Source: Myxococcales bacterium
GTDB lineage: Bacteria > Myxococcota_A > Polyangia > Haliangiales > Haliangiaceae
Length of the DNA: 64,000 nucleotides
Direction of reading: 5' to 3'
Assembly (NCBI GenBank): GCA_016794525.1
Contig: JAEUJY010000167.1
Coordinates: 124,001 to 188,000 of the forward strand
Positions 52,715-62,584 of the stretch are shown here, piece after piece. Within the stretch, counting starts at the first letter, position 1; the number at the start of each line of letters is the position of its first letter. Position numbers and translations under genes: made by a program. Under the pieces are notes generated by a model that saw only the letters and a program-made list of their open reading frames with translations, had not been told where the DNA came from and did not search any database.

Positions 52715-54088
52715 ATGCCTGCCCAGCTCACGATCGCCGGCGCCGCCGGCGGGGTCACCGGGAGCTGCTACCACCTCGCCTTCGACGGCACCGCGATCGT
52801 CATCGACTGCGGCACGTTCCAGGGCGGGCGCGAGGCCGACGCGCTCAACCATCGTTCGTTCCCGTTCGATCCGGCCCGGGTCGACGCGCTGTTCCTGACC
52901 CACGGCCACCTCGACCACGCCGGCCGGGTGCCGCTGCTGGTCGCGCAGGGCTTCACCGGCCCCGTCCACGGCACGCCGGCCACGCTCGAGATCGGCTCCA
53001 TGATCATGGAGGACACGGTCAAGATCGCGGCCCACGCCGAGGGCCCGCCGCTGTACGACGCGGCGGCGCTGGGCGCGACGCGCGAGCGGCTGCGGCCGCT
53101 GCGCGGCTACCGCGCGCCGATCACCGTCGGCGCGTTCACCGTCGAGGCCTTCGACGCCGGCCACATCCTCGGCTCGAGCCACCTGCGGGTCAGCTGGCGC
53201 GACGGCGGCGCCGAGCGCGCGCTCCTGTTCTCGGGCGACATCGGCGTGTGCGGCACGCCGATCATCCGCGATCCCACGCTGGCCTGGGATCCGGCGCTGG
53301 CGGTCGACTACGTCATCACCGAGTCGACCTACGGCGATCGCACGCACCCCGATCGGGGCGCGGCCAAGGCCACGTTCCGCGAGGCGGTCGCCCGCGCCAT
53401 CGGCGACGGCGGCAAGGTGCTCATCCCGGCGTTCGCGATCGGCCGCACCCAGGAGATCCTGTACGAGCTCGAGGGGCTGATCGGCAGCGGCGCGCTGCCG
53501 GTCGTGCCGGTCGTGATCGACGGGCCGCTGTCGGCGACCGCGACCCAGCTCTACGCGCGCTACCGCGGCCTCTACGACGAGGAGGCGCTGGCGGCGCTGG
53601 CGCGCGACGATCACCCGCTCGAGCTGGACTCGCTCACCGTCGGGCGCGACGGCCGGGCCGCGGCCAAGATCAGCGATCGCGACGGCCCGGCGATCATCAT
53701 CGCCGGCTCGGGCATGTGCAACGGCGGCCGCATCCGCGGCCACCTGGCGCGCCACCTGCCCGACCCGCGCACCGACGTGCTCCTCGTCGGCTACCAGGGC
53801 GCGCGCACGCTGGGCCGCGCGCTCGAGGACGGCGCCCACGAGGTGTGGATCGACGGCCGGTCGATCCCGGTGCGCGGCCGGGTCACGCGGCTGTCGGGCT
53901 ACTCGGCCCACGCCGATCGCGACGGCCTGGCCGCGTGGTTCGGCGCGGTGCCGCGGCGCGGCGCGGCGACGGCGATCGTCACCCACGGCGAGGACGAGGC
54001 GCGCGCCAGCTACGCCGCGCTGCTCGGCGATCGCTTCGGCGCGCCGACGATCGTGCCCGCGCTCGATCAGACCATCGCGCTGCCGTGA
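52715..54088 (+). CDS. Beta-CASP metallo-beta-lactamase fold RNase/exonuclease
   Basis: A 457-residue member of the MBL-fold RNA-specific nuclease group (RNase J/CPSF-like). HGHLDHAG at about residue 63 and FDAGHILGSSH provide the metal ligands. The beta-CASP part includes FSGDIGVCG, ESTYGDR, AFAIGRTQEILY, GSGMCNGGRI and SGYSAHADRDGL, ending with VTHGEDEA (C-terminal His). It probably processes RNA ends. The next gene overlaps its stop by GTGA, an unexpected coupling to an aminotransferase. Confidence 0.93.
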   Translation: MPAQLTIAGAAGGVTGSCYHLAFDGTAIVIDCGTFQGGREADALNHRSFPFDPARVDALFLTHGHLDHAGRVPLLVAQGFTGPVHGTPATLEIGSMIMEDTVKIAAHAEGPPLYDAAALGATRERLRPLRGYRAPITVGAFTVEAFDAGHILGSSHLRVSWRDGGAERALLFSGDIGVCGTPIIRDPTLAWDPALAVDYVITESTYGDRTHPDRGAAKATFREAVARAIGDGGKVLIPAFAIGRTQEILYELEGLIGSGALPVVPVVIDGPLSATATQLYARYRGLYDEEALAALARDDHPLELDSLTVGRDGRAAAKISDRDGPAIIIAGSGMCNGGRIRGHLARHLPDPRTDVLLVGYQGARTLGRALEDGAHEVWIDGRSIPVRGRVTRLSGYSAHADRDGLAAWFGAVPRRGAATAIVTHGEDEARASYAALLGDRFGAPTIVPALDQTIALP

Positions 54089-55143
54089 CCGCCATCCCGT
54101 TCTTCGACATGCGCGGCGAGGTCGCCGCGATCCGCCCGGCCATCGACGCCGCGATCGCCCGCGTGCTCGACCACGGCGGCTTCGTCGGCGGCGCCGAGGT
54201 CGAGGCCTTCGAGCGCGCGCTGGCCGCGGCCACCGGCGTCGCCCGCGCCGTCGGCACCAGCTCGGGCACCGACGCGCTCCTGACGATCGCGATGGCGCTC
54301 GGCTGGGGCCCGGGTGACGAGGTCGTCACGACGCCGCTGTCGTTCTTCGCCACCGTCGGCGCGATCGTCCGGGTCGGCGCGCGGCCGGTGTTCGCCGACG
54401 TCGACGCCAGCCTCAACGCCGATCCCCAGGCGGTCGCGGCGGCGGTCGGCCCGCACACCCGCGCCGCGCTGCTGGTGCACCTGTTCGGGCGCCCGGCCGC
54501 GTGGCCGGCGCTCGACGTGCCGATCGTCGAGGACGCCGCCCAGGCGATCGGCGCGGCGCCGGTGCGCGGCGTCGCCGCGGCGCTGTCGTTCTTCCCGACC
54601 AAGAACCTCGGCGCCTGCGGCGACGGCGGCGCGGTCTTGACCGACGACCCGGCGCTGGCCGATCGGATCGCGCTCTTGCGCAACCACGGCGCGCGGCCCA
54701 AGTACCACCACGTCGCGGTCGGCGGGAACTTCCGGCTCGACGCGCTGCAGGCCGCGATCCTCGGCGCCAAGCTGCCGCACCTGCCGGCGTGGACCGCCGC
54801 CCGCCGGGCCCGCGCCGATCGCTACCGCGCCGGGCTGGCCGACCTGCCCGAGGTGCGCGTCCCCGTCGACGATCCGCGCCACGTCTACCACCACTTCGTC
54901 GTCCGGGCCGAGGCCCGCGATCGCCTGCGCGCGCACCTCGCGGCCGCCGGCATCGGCACCGAGGTCTACTACCCGTCGCCGCTGCACCTGCAGCCGGCGC
55001 TGGCGGAGCTCGGCTACCGCGCCGGCGCGTGCCCCGCCGCCGAGGCCGCCTGCGCCGAACTCGTCGCGCTACCGCTCTACCCCAGCCTGCCGCTGGCGGC
55101 GGTCGACCGCGTCGTCGAGCAGGTGCGCGCCTGCTACCGCTGA
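54085..55143 (+). CDS. DegT/DnrJ/EryC1-family aminotransferase
   Basis: A 352-residue PLP-dependent sugar aminotransferase-type enzyme. Key motifs are GTSSGTDAL (phosphate binding), PLSFFATVGAI, VEDAAQAIG (Asp for PLP ring nitrogen) and SFFPTKNLGACGDGG, where Lys (about residue 173) forms the aldimine. It probably aminates a nucleotide-linked keto-sugar for surface polysaccharide, but no other sugar genes are near. The GTG start overlaps the upstream stop. The 3' end overlaps the convergent S26 peptidase gene by 10 bp. Confidence 0.9.
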   Translation: MTAIPFFDMRGEVAAIRPAIDAAIARVLDHGGFVGGAEVEAFERALAAATGVARAVGTSSGTDALLTIAMALGWGPGDEVVTTPLSFFATVGAIVRVGARPVFADVDASLNADPQAVAAAVGPHTRAALLVHLFGRPAAWPALDVPIVEDAAQAIGAAPVRGVAAALSFFPTKNLGACGDGGAVLTDDPALADRIALLRNHGARPKYHHVAVGGNFRLDALQAAILGAKLPHLPAWTAARRARADRYRAGLADLPEVRVPVDDPRHVYHHFVVRAEARDRLRAHLAAAGIGTEVYYPSPLHLQPALAELGYRAGACPAAEAACAELVALPLYPSLPLAAVDRVVEQVRACYR

Positions 55144-55568
55144 CGCACGCGCGCGAGCCCGACCCGCAGCCCGGCCCGGGCCAGCCGCACCGCCGCGCGC
55201 AGCCGCTGGGTCAGCGACACCGGCCCGCGCGCCACCTCCGCCACGCCGATCACCTGCGCGTCGTGCACCAGCCCCAGCGCGGGCGCGACCTGGTTGTCGC
55301 CGGCGTGGACCCACCAGCCCAGCCCCGGCGCCCGGGCCAGCAGCCGGTGCAGCTCGAGCTGGCCGCCGCGGGTCACGAACGCCGCGACCTCGCCGATCCG
55401 CGGCCGGCCGGCCCGCACCCGCACCGCGTCGCCGCGGCGGATCACCGGCTCCATCGACACCCCGCCACACGTCACCGTCAGCCCGCCGTCACCCCCGCCT
55501 CGCGCGCGCTCCCGCAGCAGCTCGATCCGCGCGCGCACGCTGGGCGCCAGGTCGAGCCGGGGGATCAC
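55134..55568 (-). CDS. S26-family signal-peptidase-like protein, soluble, ER-type Ser/His
   Basis: A 144-residue protein. Residues about 33-51 read TCGGVSMEPVIRRGDAVRV, the S24/S26 Ser box (Ser38). About residues 70-92 give LELHRLLAR...WWVHAGDNQ, matching box D/E with His74 in place of the catalytic Lys and Asp91; this is the ER/SipW/archaeal-type arrangement. No transmembrane helix is visible before the Ser box, so it is probably cytoplasmic. The GTG start overlaps the stop codon of the 52-residue peptide gene (GTGA), which points to that peptide, or another in the cluster, as substrate. Confidence 0.8.
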   Translation of the reverse strand: MIPRLDLAPSVRARIELLRERARGGGDGGLTVTCGGVSMEPVIRRGDAVRVRAGRPRIGEVAAFVTRGGQLELHRLLARAPGLGWWVHAGDNQVAPALGLVHDAQVIGVAEVARGPVSLTQRLRAAVRLARAGLRVGLARVRQR

Positions 55569-55723
55569 GAGCTCTGCGGGTTGCCGCCGGGACAGGTGAA
55601 GCGGTTCGACTTGGCGCACGACAGCGCCATGGTCTCGAACACCTCGTCGCTCACGACCGCCGGCCGCTCGTAGGGGCGACGCGACGACGCGGCTTGCTCG
55701 GACTTCTTGCGCTCGGTGCTCAT
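55565..55723 (-). CDS. Candidate RiPP-like precursor peptide (52 aa)
   Basis: A small gene for a 52-residue peptide. The N-terminal half is charged (MSTERKKSEQAASSRR). It is followed by PYERPAVVSDEVFETMALSC, which contains a YxxP motif (residues 18-21) of the kind that PqqD-like recognition elements bind in lasso-peptide leaders. The tail AKSNRFTCPGGNPQSS holds the second of two cysteines (Cys36 and Cys44). A TAGCCT box and CTGGAG precede the ATG. The gene is coupled to the S26 peptidase and lies 43 bp after the large FG-GAP gene, in a locus with PqqD, radical SAM, HprK-like and methyltransferase genes. The precursor role is inference; the frame is clear. Confidence 0.68.
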   Translation of the reverse strand: MSTERKKSEQAASSRRPYERPAVVSDEVFETMALSCAKSNRFTCPGGNPQSS

Positions 55724-55732
55724 GATCGACTC

Positions 55733-55738
55733 CAGAGG
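55733..55738 (-). promoter_or_regulatory. TAGCCT box before peptide gene
   Basis: The minus strand reads TAGCCT-CTGGAGTCGATC-ATG, a -10-like box with a CTGGAG site 6 nt before the start. Confidence 0.4.
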
Positions 55739-55766
55739 CTAGCAGACATCGGGTCCATGGGCGAGG

Positions 55767-58700
55767 TCACATCCCGTCGTCCCACAGGAGCTGGAACCCG
55801 CCGTCGCGGCTGTTGCTGGTCCAGTCAGCCCAACAGACGTCATCCAGGCCGTCAGCGTTCACGTCGCCGGCCCAGATCGCGTTGACCGGGGAGCCGCCGA
55901 TGCCCGGGACCGCCCCCAGGAAGCTGGAAGGTCCCGTGATCACATGATCCGGCGCCGGGTTGAAGCTGACCAGCGGGCCGAACCACACCTCCAGCACCGC
56001 TGGCCCGGCCACCGCCTGCCGCGACGCGACCACGAGGTCCTCGTTGCCATCGCCGTTGACGTCCGGGTTGGTGCCGTTGGCGTTGTTCACCACCGCCATG
56101 CCGCGCGCCTGGTTGTTCGCGCTGCCCAGGAGCGGGGTGATGACCGGCGCGCCCCACGCGCCGACGCCGGTGGTGATGATCGTGGCCACGCCGCCCGTCC
56201 CGACGGTGTCGCCATCGACCACGAGGACGATGCCGACGTCGCCGTTGTACCGGTAGTCGCCGAGCACCAGCTCGCGGGCGCCGTCGCCGTTCTGGTCGGC
56301 GATCGACGCCGCGGTCGAGCCGAACTCCATGATGGTGTCGACGGTGGTCACGTGGATGCGCACGTCGCGCCCGATCGTGAACGGCTCGCGGGTCACGCCG
56401 GCGGCGCCGGGTCGCCCGCCGCTCGACCGCATCACCTTCAGGTCGGCGCCGGCCGCGCTGTCCTCGGCGTAGCCGACCACGAGGTCGTCAGCCGGGTCGG
56501 CGATGCCGGTGGTCGGGCCGACGTTGTGCAGGTAGTAGCCGAAGAAGTTGAAGCCAGCCTCCTCGTACATGCGGATCACCGCGGTGCCGCTGCCCGCCGC
56601 CGAGGCGTCCGAGATGCGGACCGTGCCGGTGGGCACCGTGCCGCCGTAGAACACCAGCGCCGCGCCCGCGTTGCCGGAGTTGCCGAACACCGCGCTGGTG
56701 ACCAGGTCGTCGGTGCCGTCGCCGTCGTGATCGGCCGCGGCCAGCTGCCAGCCCAGCGCGCTGCCCGAGAACCAGTTGACCGTCGTCGACGACAGGATCC
56801 GGCGCGGCGCGCTGGCCGGCGTCGTGGTCCCGGTCGGGAACGCGGCGCCGCCGTTCCACACGTAGATCGCGCCGCTGGTGCCATCGCCGAACGGTTCGCC
56901 GACCACCAGGTCGCTGCGGGTGGTGCTGCTCCAGCGCACCGCGGCCAAGGACGAGCCGAACGCGGCGTCGGCGGTGACGCCGCGCAGCGTGACCGACGGC
57001 GTGGTGGCCAGGCCGGTGGCCGAGCCGAAGTACACGTAGACCTCGCCGGCGCCGGCCACGCCGGCCGCGGTCACGAACGGCGCGCTCACCGCGACGTCCT
57101 CGAAGTCGTCGTCGTTGAACTTGCCGCGCACCATCGCCAGGCCGAACCCGGCGTCTCCGACGGTGTTGGGCGCGCCGAGCACCGCCGCCTGATCGAAGCG
57201 CGGCGTCAGCGGCCCGGCCACCTGCGCCGCCGAGCGGTTGCCCGCGTCGTCGACCGAGGCCACCGCGACCCAGTACGCGGTGCCGGCGCGCAGCGGCCGC
57301 ACCCGGACGGTCTCGGCGCTGCCAGCCGCGCCCGGCGTGGGGGCAGTCACCGCGGTGCCGGTGGTGTCGAAGTTGGCGTCGGTCAGCGCCGTGGTCGAGA
57401 AGCGGATGCGGTAGCTCGCCGCGCCGGCCGGCGCGGTGAAGCCCAGCCGGATCGACTGCCGGGTGTCGGCCACCGCGGTCAGGCCGGTCGGCGCGCCGGG
57501 CGGCGTCAGGTCGACGATCAGCGGCAGCGTCGCCGAGCCGGTGCGGGGCACCAGCGTGGCGGTGGCGACGATGCTGTACGCGGTGGCGCGGCCGGCCAGC
57601 GTCAGCGTCAGCGACCACGACGTGCCCGTGACGACCGCGGCCTGGGGCGCGCCGCCGTCGACCGAGATCGCGACCGTCGCGCCAACGACCGAGACGGTGC
57701 CGGTGAGCGCGAAGGTCAGGTTCGAGCCGACGACCGTGCCGTCCGCGCCGCCGACCGTGCCGTCGGCCGCCGAGCCGGTGAAGTTCACCGCGATGTCGGC
57801 CAGGTTGACGACGCAGTTCGCCGACGTGCCGACGTTGCCGGCGCCGTCGGAGGCGCGGCCCACCATCGTGTTGGCCCCCGGCTGGACGGTCACGAACACC
57901 TCGCCGCCGGGCGCGGTCACCGGCAGGGTCACCGTCGTGCTGCCGCTGGTGACGTCGATCTCGCGGTTCATCGCCAGCGGCGCGGTCAGGCGCATCCGCA
58001 CCTGCACGCCCGCGGCGGCCGCGTCCTGGTCCTGGGCCGGGGTGACCGTTCCGCCGCACGCGACGCCCACCGGCTGCGACACCTGGAGCGCGACGTTGGG
58101 CGCGAGGTTGTCGAACGCCAGGTTCACGCCGGCGGTGGTCTCGATGCCGTCGGCCGAGGTCACGCGCAGCGTGCACATCTCGCTGGCCTCGCATGGCACG
58201 CCGTCGCACACCGTCGCGCGCAGCGCGATCGCGCCGCCCGCGCCGACCACGACGCCGGGGTCGGTGCTGCCGCAGTCCGAGGTGATCATCTGCCCCACGC
58301 ACTCGGGCGCGCTGGCCGTGATGTCGATCTGCGCGCCGTTGGTGCCGTCGCCGTCGGCGTCGGTGGTCACCGTGCCGGTCGGCGCGCTGACGGTGATCGT
58401 GCAGCCGGCCAGCACGACGCGGTAGGCCTGGTCGACCATGCAGGTGTTGCCGGCGTGGTCGGCGGTCGCGAACCGCACCGTGTAGTCGGCCGGCGAGGTC
58501 GCCGGATCGAAGGTCGCCGCGGCGGTCGACTGGCCGGTCGCGTCGCGGTCGGTGCCGACCAGCGCGGTCGTGCCGCCGCCCGGCGCGGTGATCGTGAAGC
58601 TCGCGGCCTCGCCCTCGCCGTCGCCGCCGTCGCCGCCGCCGCGCAGCGTGACCTGGATGCCGTCGCTGAGGTCGTTGTTGGCGTCGACGCCCGGCGTGAT

Positions 58701-59486
58701 GCTGGTGCCCGGCGTCGGATCGATCATCGCGCACGCCGGCGCGACGGTGTCGACGAACACCGAGGTCACGCCCGAGGAGCGCGAGGTGACGCCGTCGGCG
58801 ACGCCGCACTCGGCGCGCAGGTTGACCTGGCCCTCGGGCGCGCTGGTGGCCAGGCTGACCGTGCCGGCGTCGCCGATCGTGCCGGCCGCGACCTCCATCT
58901 CGGGCACGCCGGGCGCCGACAGGAACAGCTTGACCTGCTCGCCGGGCCGCGCGGTGATGATCGTGTCGCCCTGGAAGCCGGCGGTCGCCGCGTCGGCGTC
59001 GGCCTCGGCGTTCCACACGTCGAGCGGCGCGTAGAACGGGTTGCTCGCCGGCGGCGTCGCGAAGCTGAGCGCGCAGTCACCGCCGCCCACCAGCGAGACG
59101 GACACCTCGTCGGAGTCGTTGCCGCACTGGCCGGCGTCGGACTCGACCCGCAGCGTCGCGCCGGTGGCGGGGATGGTCACGTCGGCGAACGTGAAGTTGC
59201 CGTCGCGATCGGTGCGCCCGGTCAGGGTCGCCACGACGGCGTTCTCGGCGTCGCTGACCGTCAGCGTCACCGAGGCGTCGCTGAACGTCGACTTGACGAC
59301 GACGTCCTGCTGGATGCCGTCGGTCCCGGGATCGCTGTCGGCGATGATCGGCCCCTGCGGCGACGAGATGAACACCAGGCTCTCGACCTGACACACCGGC
59401 CCGTCGCCACAGCCGGCGAGGGCAGAGAACACGGCACAGGTCGCGACGAGCGAACGTCCGAGCATGCGGAGCGAGGTCGAGGTCAT
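55767..59486 (-). CDS. Large FG-GAP/Ig-like/FN3 lipoprotein
   Basis: A 1239-residue lipoprotein (lipobox SALAGC). The first 700 residues are Ig-like or bacterial adhesin-type modules with many NGAQIDI, SFTITAPGGGT and AVVTGTSWSLTL strands. A fibronectin-III-like module follows (APTGLTAVADTRQSIRLGF...GTAYWVAVASVDDAGNRS). The last 450 residues are FG-GAP repeats forming a propeller (FGLAMVRGKFNDDDFEDVAV, LAAADHDGDGTDDLVTS, VNGDGNEDLVVAS, AGDVNADGLDDV). ATG 59486 was chosen because GGAAGGA lies 6-7 nt upstream; a longer frame exists. It lies between the radical SAM and peptide genes, so it may be the surface carrier or target of the pathway. Confidence 0.85.
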   Translation of the reverse strand: MTSTSLRMLGRSLVATCAVFSALAGCGDGPVCQVESLVFISSPQGPIIADSDPGTDGIQQDVVVKSTFSDASVTLTVSDAENAVVATLTGRTDRDGNFTFADVTIPATGATLRVESDAGQCGNDSDEVSVSLVGGGDCALSFATPPASNPFYAPLDVWNAEADADAATAGFQGDTIITARPGEQVKLFLSAPGVPEMEVAAGTIGDAGTVSLATSAPEGQVNLRAECGVADGVTSRSSGVTSVFVDTVAPACAMIDPTPGTSITPGVDANNDLSDGIQVTLRGGGDGGDGEGEAASFTITAPGGGTTALVGTDRDATGQSTAAATFDPATSPADYTVRFATADHAGNTCMVDQAYRVVLAGCTITVSAPTGTVTTDADGDGTNGAQIDITASAPECVGQMITSDCGSTDPGVVVGAGGAIALRATVCDGVPCEASEMCTLRVTSADGIETTAGVNLAFDNLAPNVALQVSQPVGVACGGTVTPAQDQDAAAAGVQVRMRLTAPLAMNREIDVTSGSTTVTLPVTAPGGEVFVTVQPGANTMVGRASDGAGNVGTSANCVVNLADIAVNFTGSAADGTVGGADGTVVGSNLTFALTGTVSVVGATVAISVDGGAPQAAVVTGTSWSLTLTLAGRATAYSIVATATLVPRTGSATLPLIVDLTPPGAPTGLTAVADTRQSIRLGFTAPAGAASYRIRFSTTALTDANFDTTGTAVTAPTPGAAGSAETVRVRPLRAGTAYWVAVASVDDAGNRSAAQVAGPLTPRFDQAAVLGAPNTVGDAGFGLAMVRGKFNDDDFEDVAVSAPFVTAAGVAGAGEVYVYFGSATGLATTPSVTLRGVTADAAFGSSLAAVRWSSTTRSDLVVGEPFGDGTSGAIYVWNGGAAFPTGTTTPASAPRRILSSTTVNWFSGSALGWQLAAADHDGDGTDDLVTSAVFGNSGNAGAALVFYGGTVPTGTVRISDASAAGSGTAVIRMYEEAGFNFFGYYLHNVGPTTGIADPADDLVVGYAEDSAAGADLKVMRSSGGRPGAAGVTREPFTIGRDVRIHVTTVDTIMEFGSTAASIADQNGDGARELVLGDYRYNGDVGIVLVVDGDTVGTGGVATIITTGVGAWGAPVITPLLGSANNQARGMAVVNNANGTNPDVNGDGNEDLVVASRQAVAGPAVLEVWFGPLVSFNPAPDHVITGPSSFLGAVPGIGGSPVNAIWAGDVNADGLDDVCWADWTSNSRDGGFQLLWDDGM

Positions 59487-59525
59487 GGACGGTCCTTCCC
59501 GGTCAGCCAGCATCAAGGCCACGAA

Positions 59526-60716
<1,191 letters not shown>

Positions 60717-60773
60717 GGCGTTGGCCCGACGTGGCCGGGGCGGGTACCAGGATAGACCCGGGGGCCGGCGGCA

Positions 60774-61610
60774 TCAACCCGCGGGCACGCGGGCGACGGG
60801 AGCTGCGATCTCGAGCACGGTGCCGACATGGGGGTCCTTTCGAAAGTGCAGGTGGAAGCACGGCGTGGTCGCGGTGATCGCGGCCACCACCTCGAGCACC
60901 CGCGCCGCGGTGGTGGGCTCGGCGACGTAGACCAGGACGTGGCGCAGCAGCTCGCGCAGCGCGGCGCCCGGCGGCACCGGGTCGCGGCGGTCGAACGGCG
61001 CCTGCACGAGGAAGTGGATCGCGGCCAGCGGCGCGGCGGCGCCGTGGGCCACGCCGGCCGGCCCGAGGTACGGCGGCACCTCGAGCGTGACGCCGGCGTC
61101 GGTCGGGCGCAGCACCAGCAGCTCGTCGGCGATCTTGGTGCAGCTCGGGTAGGCGTCGGCCAGCATCGACGAGATCGTCGACTTGCCGGCGCCGCTGACC
61201 CCGGTGAACACCAGCGCGCGGCCGGCGTGGGCCACCGCCGAGGCGTGCAGGATCACGGCGCCGTCCCGGGCCAGCGCCACCGACGCCGCGATCCGCACGC
61301 AGGCCTCGAGGCTGTTGGCCGACGGGCCCACCTGGAACGCGGCGGTGATCGGCGTCGCCGCGACGTCGACCACGCCCTCGGCGTCGTAGCGCTCGACGCG
61401 CAGCCGGCCGTCGTCGGTGGCGCGCCGCTCGAAGGCCGGGTAGCCGGGGCCCGGCTCGCGATCGAACCCGGCGACCCGCGCCACGGTGATCACCAGCCGC
61501 GGCGGCTCGGCGGTGGCGAAGCGGGCGTAGATCGGCGCCAGGTCGTCGAGGTCCCCGGGCTGGGACGCGACGACCTCGATCGGCAGGCCGGCGAAGCGAA
61601 AGCGAGGCAC
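60774..61610 (-). CDS. HPr kinase-like P-loop protein
   Basis: A 278-residue protein of the HprK-related group. A Walker A GVSGAGKST occurs at about residues 136-144, followed by ADELLVLRPT, the Asp-rich strand typical of HPr kinase. The N-terminal 120 residues (RFRFAGLPIEVVASQPGDL) match the N-domain of HprK-related kinases found with PqqD in peptide systems. It may phosphorylate a Ser in a carrier or peptide; no HPr gene is nearby. The GTG start has TAACCT 6 nt upstream. Confidence 0.83.
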   Translation of the reverse strand: MPRFRFAGLPIEVVASQPGDLDDLAPIYARFATAEPPRLVITVARVAGFDREPGPGYPAFERRATDDGRLRVERYDAEGVVDVAATPITAAFQVGPSANSLEACVRIAASVALARDGAVILHASAVAHAGRALVFTGVSGAGKSTISSMLADAYPSCTKIADELLVLRPTDAGVTLEVPPYLGPAGVAHGAAAPLAAIHFLVQAPFDRRDPVPPGAALRELLRHVLVYVAEPTTAARVLEVVAAITATTPCFHLHFRKDPHVGTVLEIAAPVARVPAG

Positions 61611-61616
61611 GTCGAG

Positions 61617-61622
61617 AGGTTA
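61617..61622 (-). promoter_or_regulatory. TAACCT box 6 nt before HprK-like gene
   Basis: The minus strand reads TAACCT-CTCGAC-GTG at 61610. It suggests an internal promoter in the peptide-modification locus. Confidence 0.5.
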
Positions 61623-61645
61623 GTGCAGATCCAGGGGGCTGGCGT

Positions 61646-62308
61646 TCACGGCCGGCGCGCCACCACCGCCGCGTGGCTCCACAGCGGCACCGGCGTCCGG
61701 GCGTCGACCCAGGCCGGGATCGCCAGCGCGTACGGCCACCAGCGCACCGAGCGCAGCCGCACGATCCGCTCGACGACGAAGCCGGCGCCGACCAGCGTCG
61801 CGACCAGCGCCGCGGTGTCGGCGGGCTGCCACAGCTCGGGCGGTGGCGGCGCCGCAGCCCGCCACGTCAGCGTCCGCCGCGGGTACAGGTGCGCGGCCAG
61901 CGCGCCGCCCGGCCGCAGCACCCGCGCGATCTCGGGCAGCGCGACCGCCGGGTCCAGGTAGCGCAGCGCGCCCTTGCCGGCGATCACCGCGTCGACGCTG
62001 GCGCTGGCGATCGGCAGCGCGTGGCCGTCGGCCTGCACCACCGCGAGGCCCCGGGCCCGGGCGTGCGCGAGCATGCGCGCCGCGACGTCGACGCCGACCC
62101 GCGTCGGCGCGGCGACCTGCGCGAGCAGCCGCCCGGTGCCGACGCCGATCTCCAGCACCCGCGCCGCGCCGCGGGTCGCGTCGAGCAGCACGCGATCGAT
62201 CGCGCGGGCGCGCGCGGCGCCGCGGCGGTCGGCGTGGCGCGCGTCGTAGCCGTCGGCCCCGGCGTCGTAGCCCGCGGCCACCGCGCGCCGATCGCGCGGC
62301 GCGGTCAC
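61646..62308 (-). CDS. SAM-dependent class I methyltransferase
   Basis: A 220-residue Rossmann-fold methyltransferase of the UbiE/Methyltransf_11 type. Motif I is VLEIGVGTGRLL, motif II is VGVDVAARML, followed by VVQADGHALPIASASVDAVI and IARVLRPGGALAAHLYP. The acceptor is unknown; its position in the locus suggests methylation of the peptide or a cofactor. The GTG start overlaps the PqqD stop (GTGA), and its stop is 35 bp from the HprK-like start. Confidence 0.88.
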   Translation of the reverse strand: MTAPRDRRAVAAGYDAGADGYDARHADRRGAARARAIDRVLLDATRGAARVLEIGVGTGRLLAQVAAPTRVGVDVAARMLAHARARGLAVVQADGHALPIASASVDAVIAGKGALRYLDPAVALPEIARVLRPGGALAAHLYPRRTLTWRAAAPPPPELWQPADTAALVATLVGAGFVVERIVRLRSVRWWPYALAIPAWVDARTPVPLWSHAAVVARRP

Positions 62309-62571
62309 GGCTCGACGACGAGGATGTGCCGCGCGACCAGATCGTCGAGGCACACCGCCGCGTCGGCGCGCGCGGTCGCCAGGTCGACCTCGTACTCCTT
62401 GCACAGCTCGGCCGCGGCGTCGTCGACCGAGGCCCCGGCGGCCGACAGCTTCCACAGGAGCGTCGCCGCGCCGTTGAGCGTGTGCAGCTTGTTGTCGTCG
62501 GGCGTCACCACGAACGCCTGCCCATCGATGACGCGGCCGGCGGTCTGCGGGTTGCGGCGGTAGCGCGCCAT
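62305..62571 (-). CDS. PqqD-family peptide-binding protein
   Basis: An 88-residue protein, the size of PqqD/RiPP recognition elements. It has the family pattern GRVIDGQAFVVTPDDNKLHTLNGAATLLWKL and DLATARADAAVCLDDLVARHILV. In known pathways PqqD presents the precursor leader to the radical SAM enzyme. ATG 62571 was chosen, not a longer frame, because the TAGCGT box lies 7 nt upstream and the family begins there. That box includes the TAG stop codon of the TetR gene. It heads the peptide-modification set and is coupled to the methyltransferase. Confidence 0.88.
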   Translation of the reverse strand: MARYRRNPQTAGRVIDGQAFVVTPDDNKLHTLNGAATLLWKLSAAGASVDDAAAELCKEYEVDLATARADAAVCLDDLVARHILVVEP

Positions 62572-62578
62572 GGCGGCT

Positions 62579-62584
62579 ACGCTA
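62579..62584 (-). promoter_or_regulatory. TAGCGT box 7 nt before PqqD gene
   Basis: The minus strand reads TAGCGT-AGCCGCC-ATG at 62571. The first three bases are the stop codon of the TetR gene. Confidence 0.5.
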
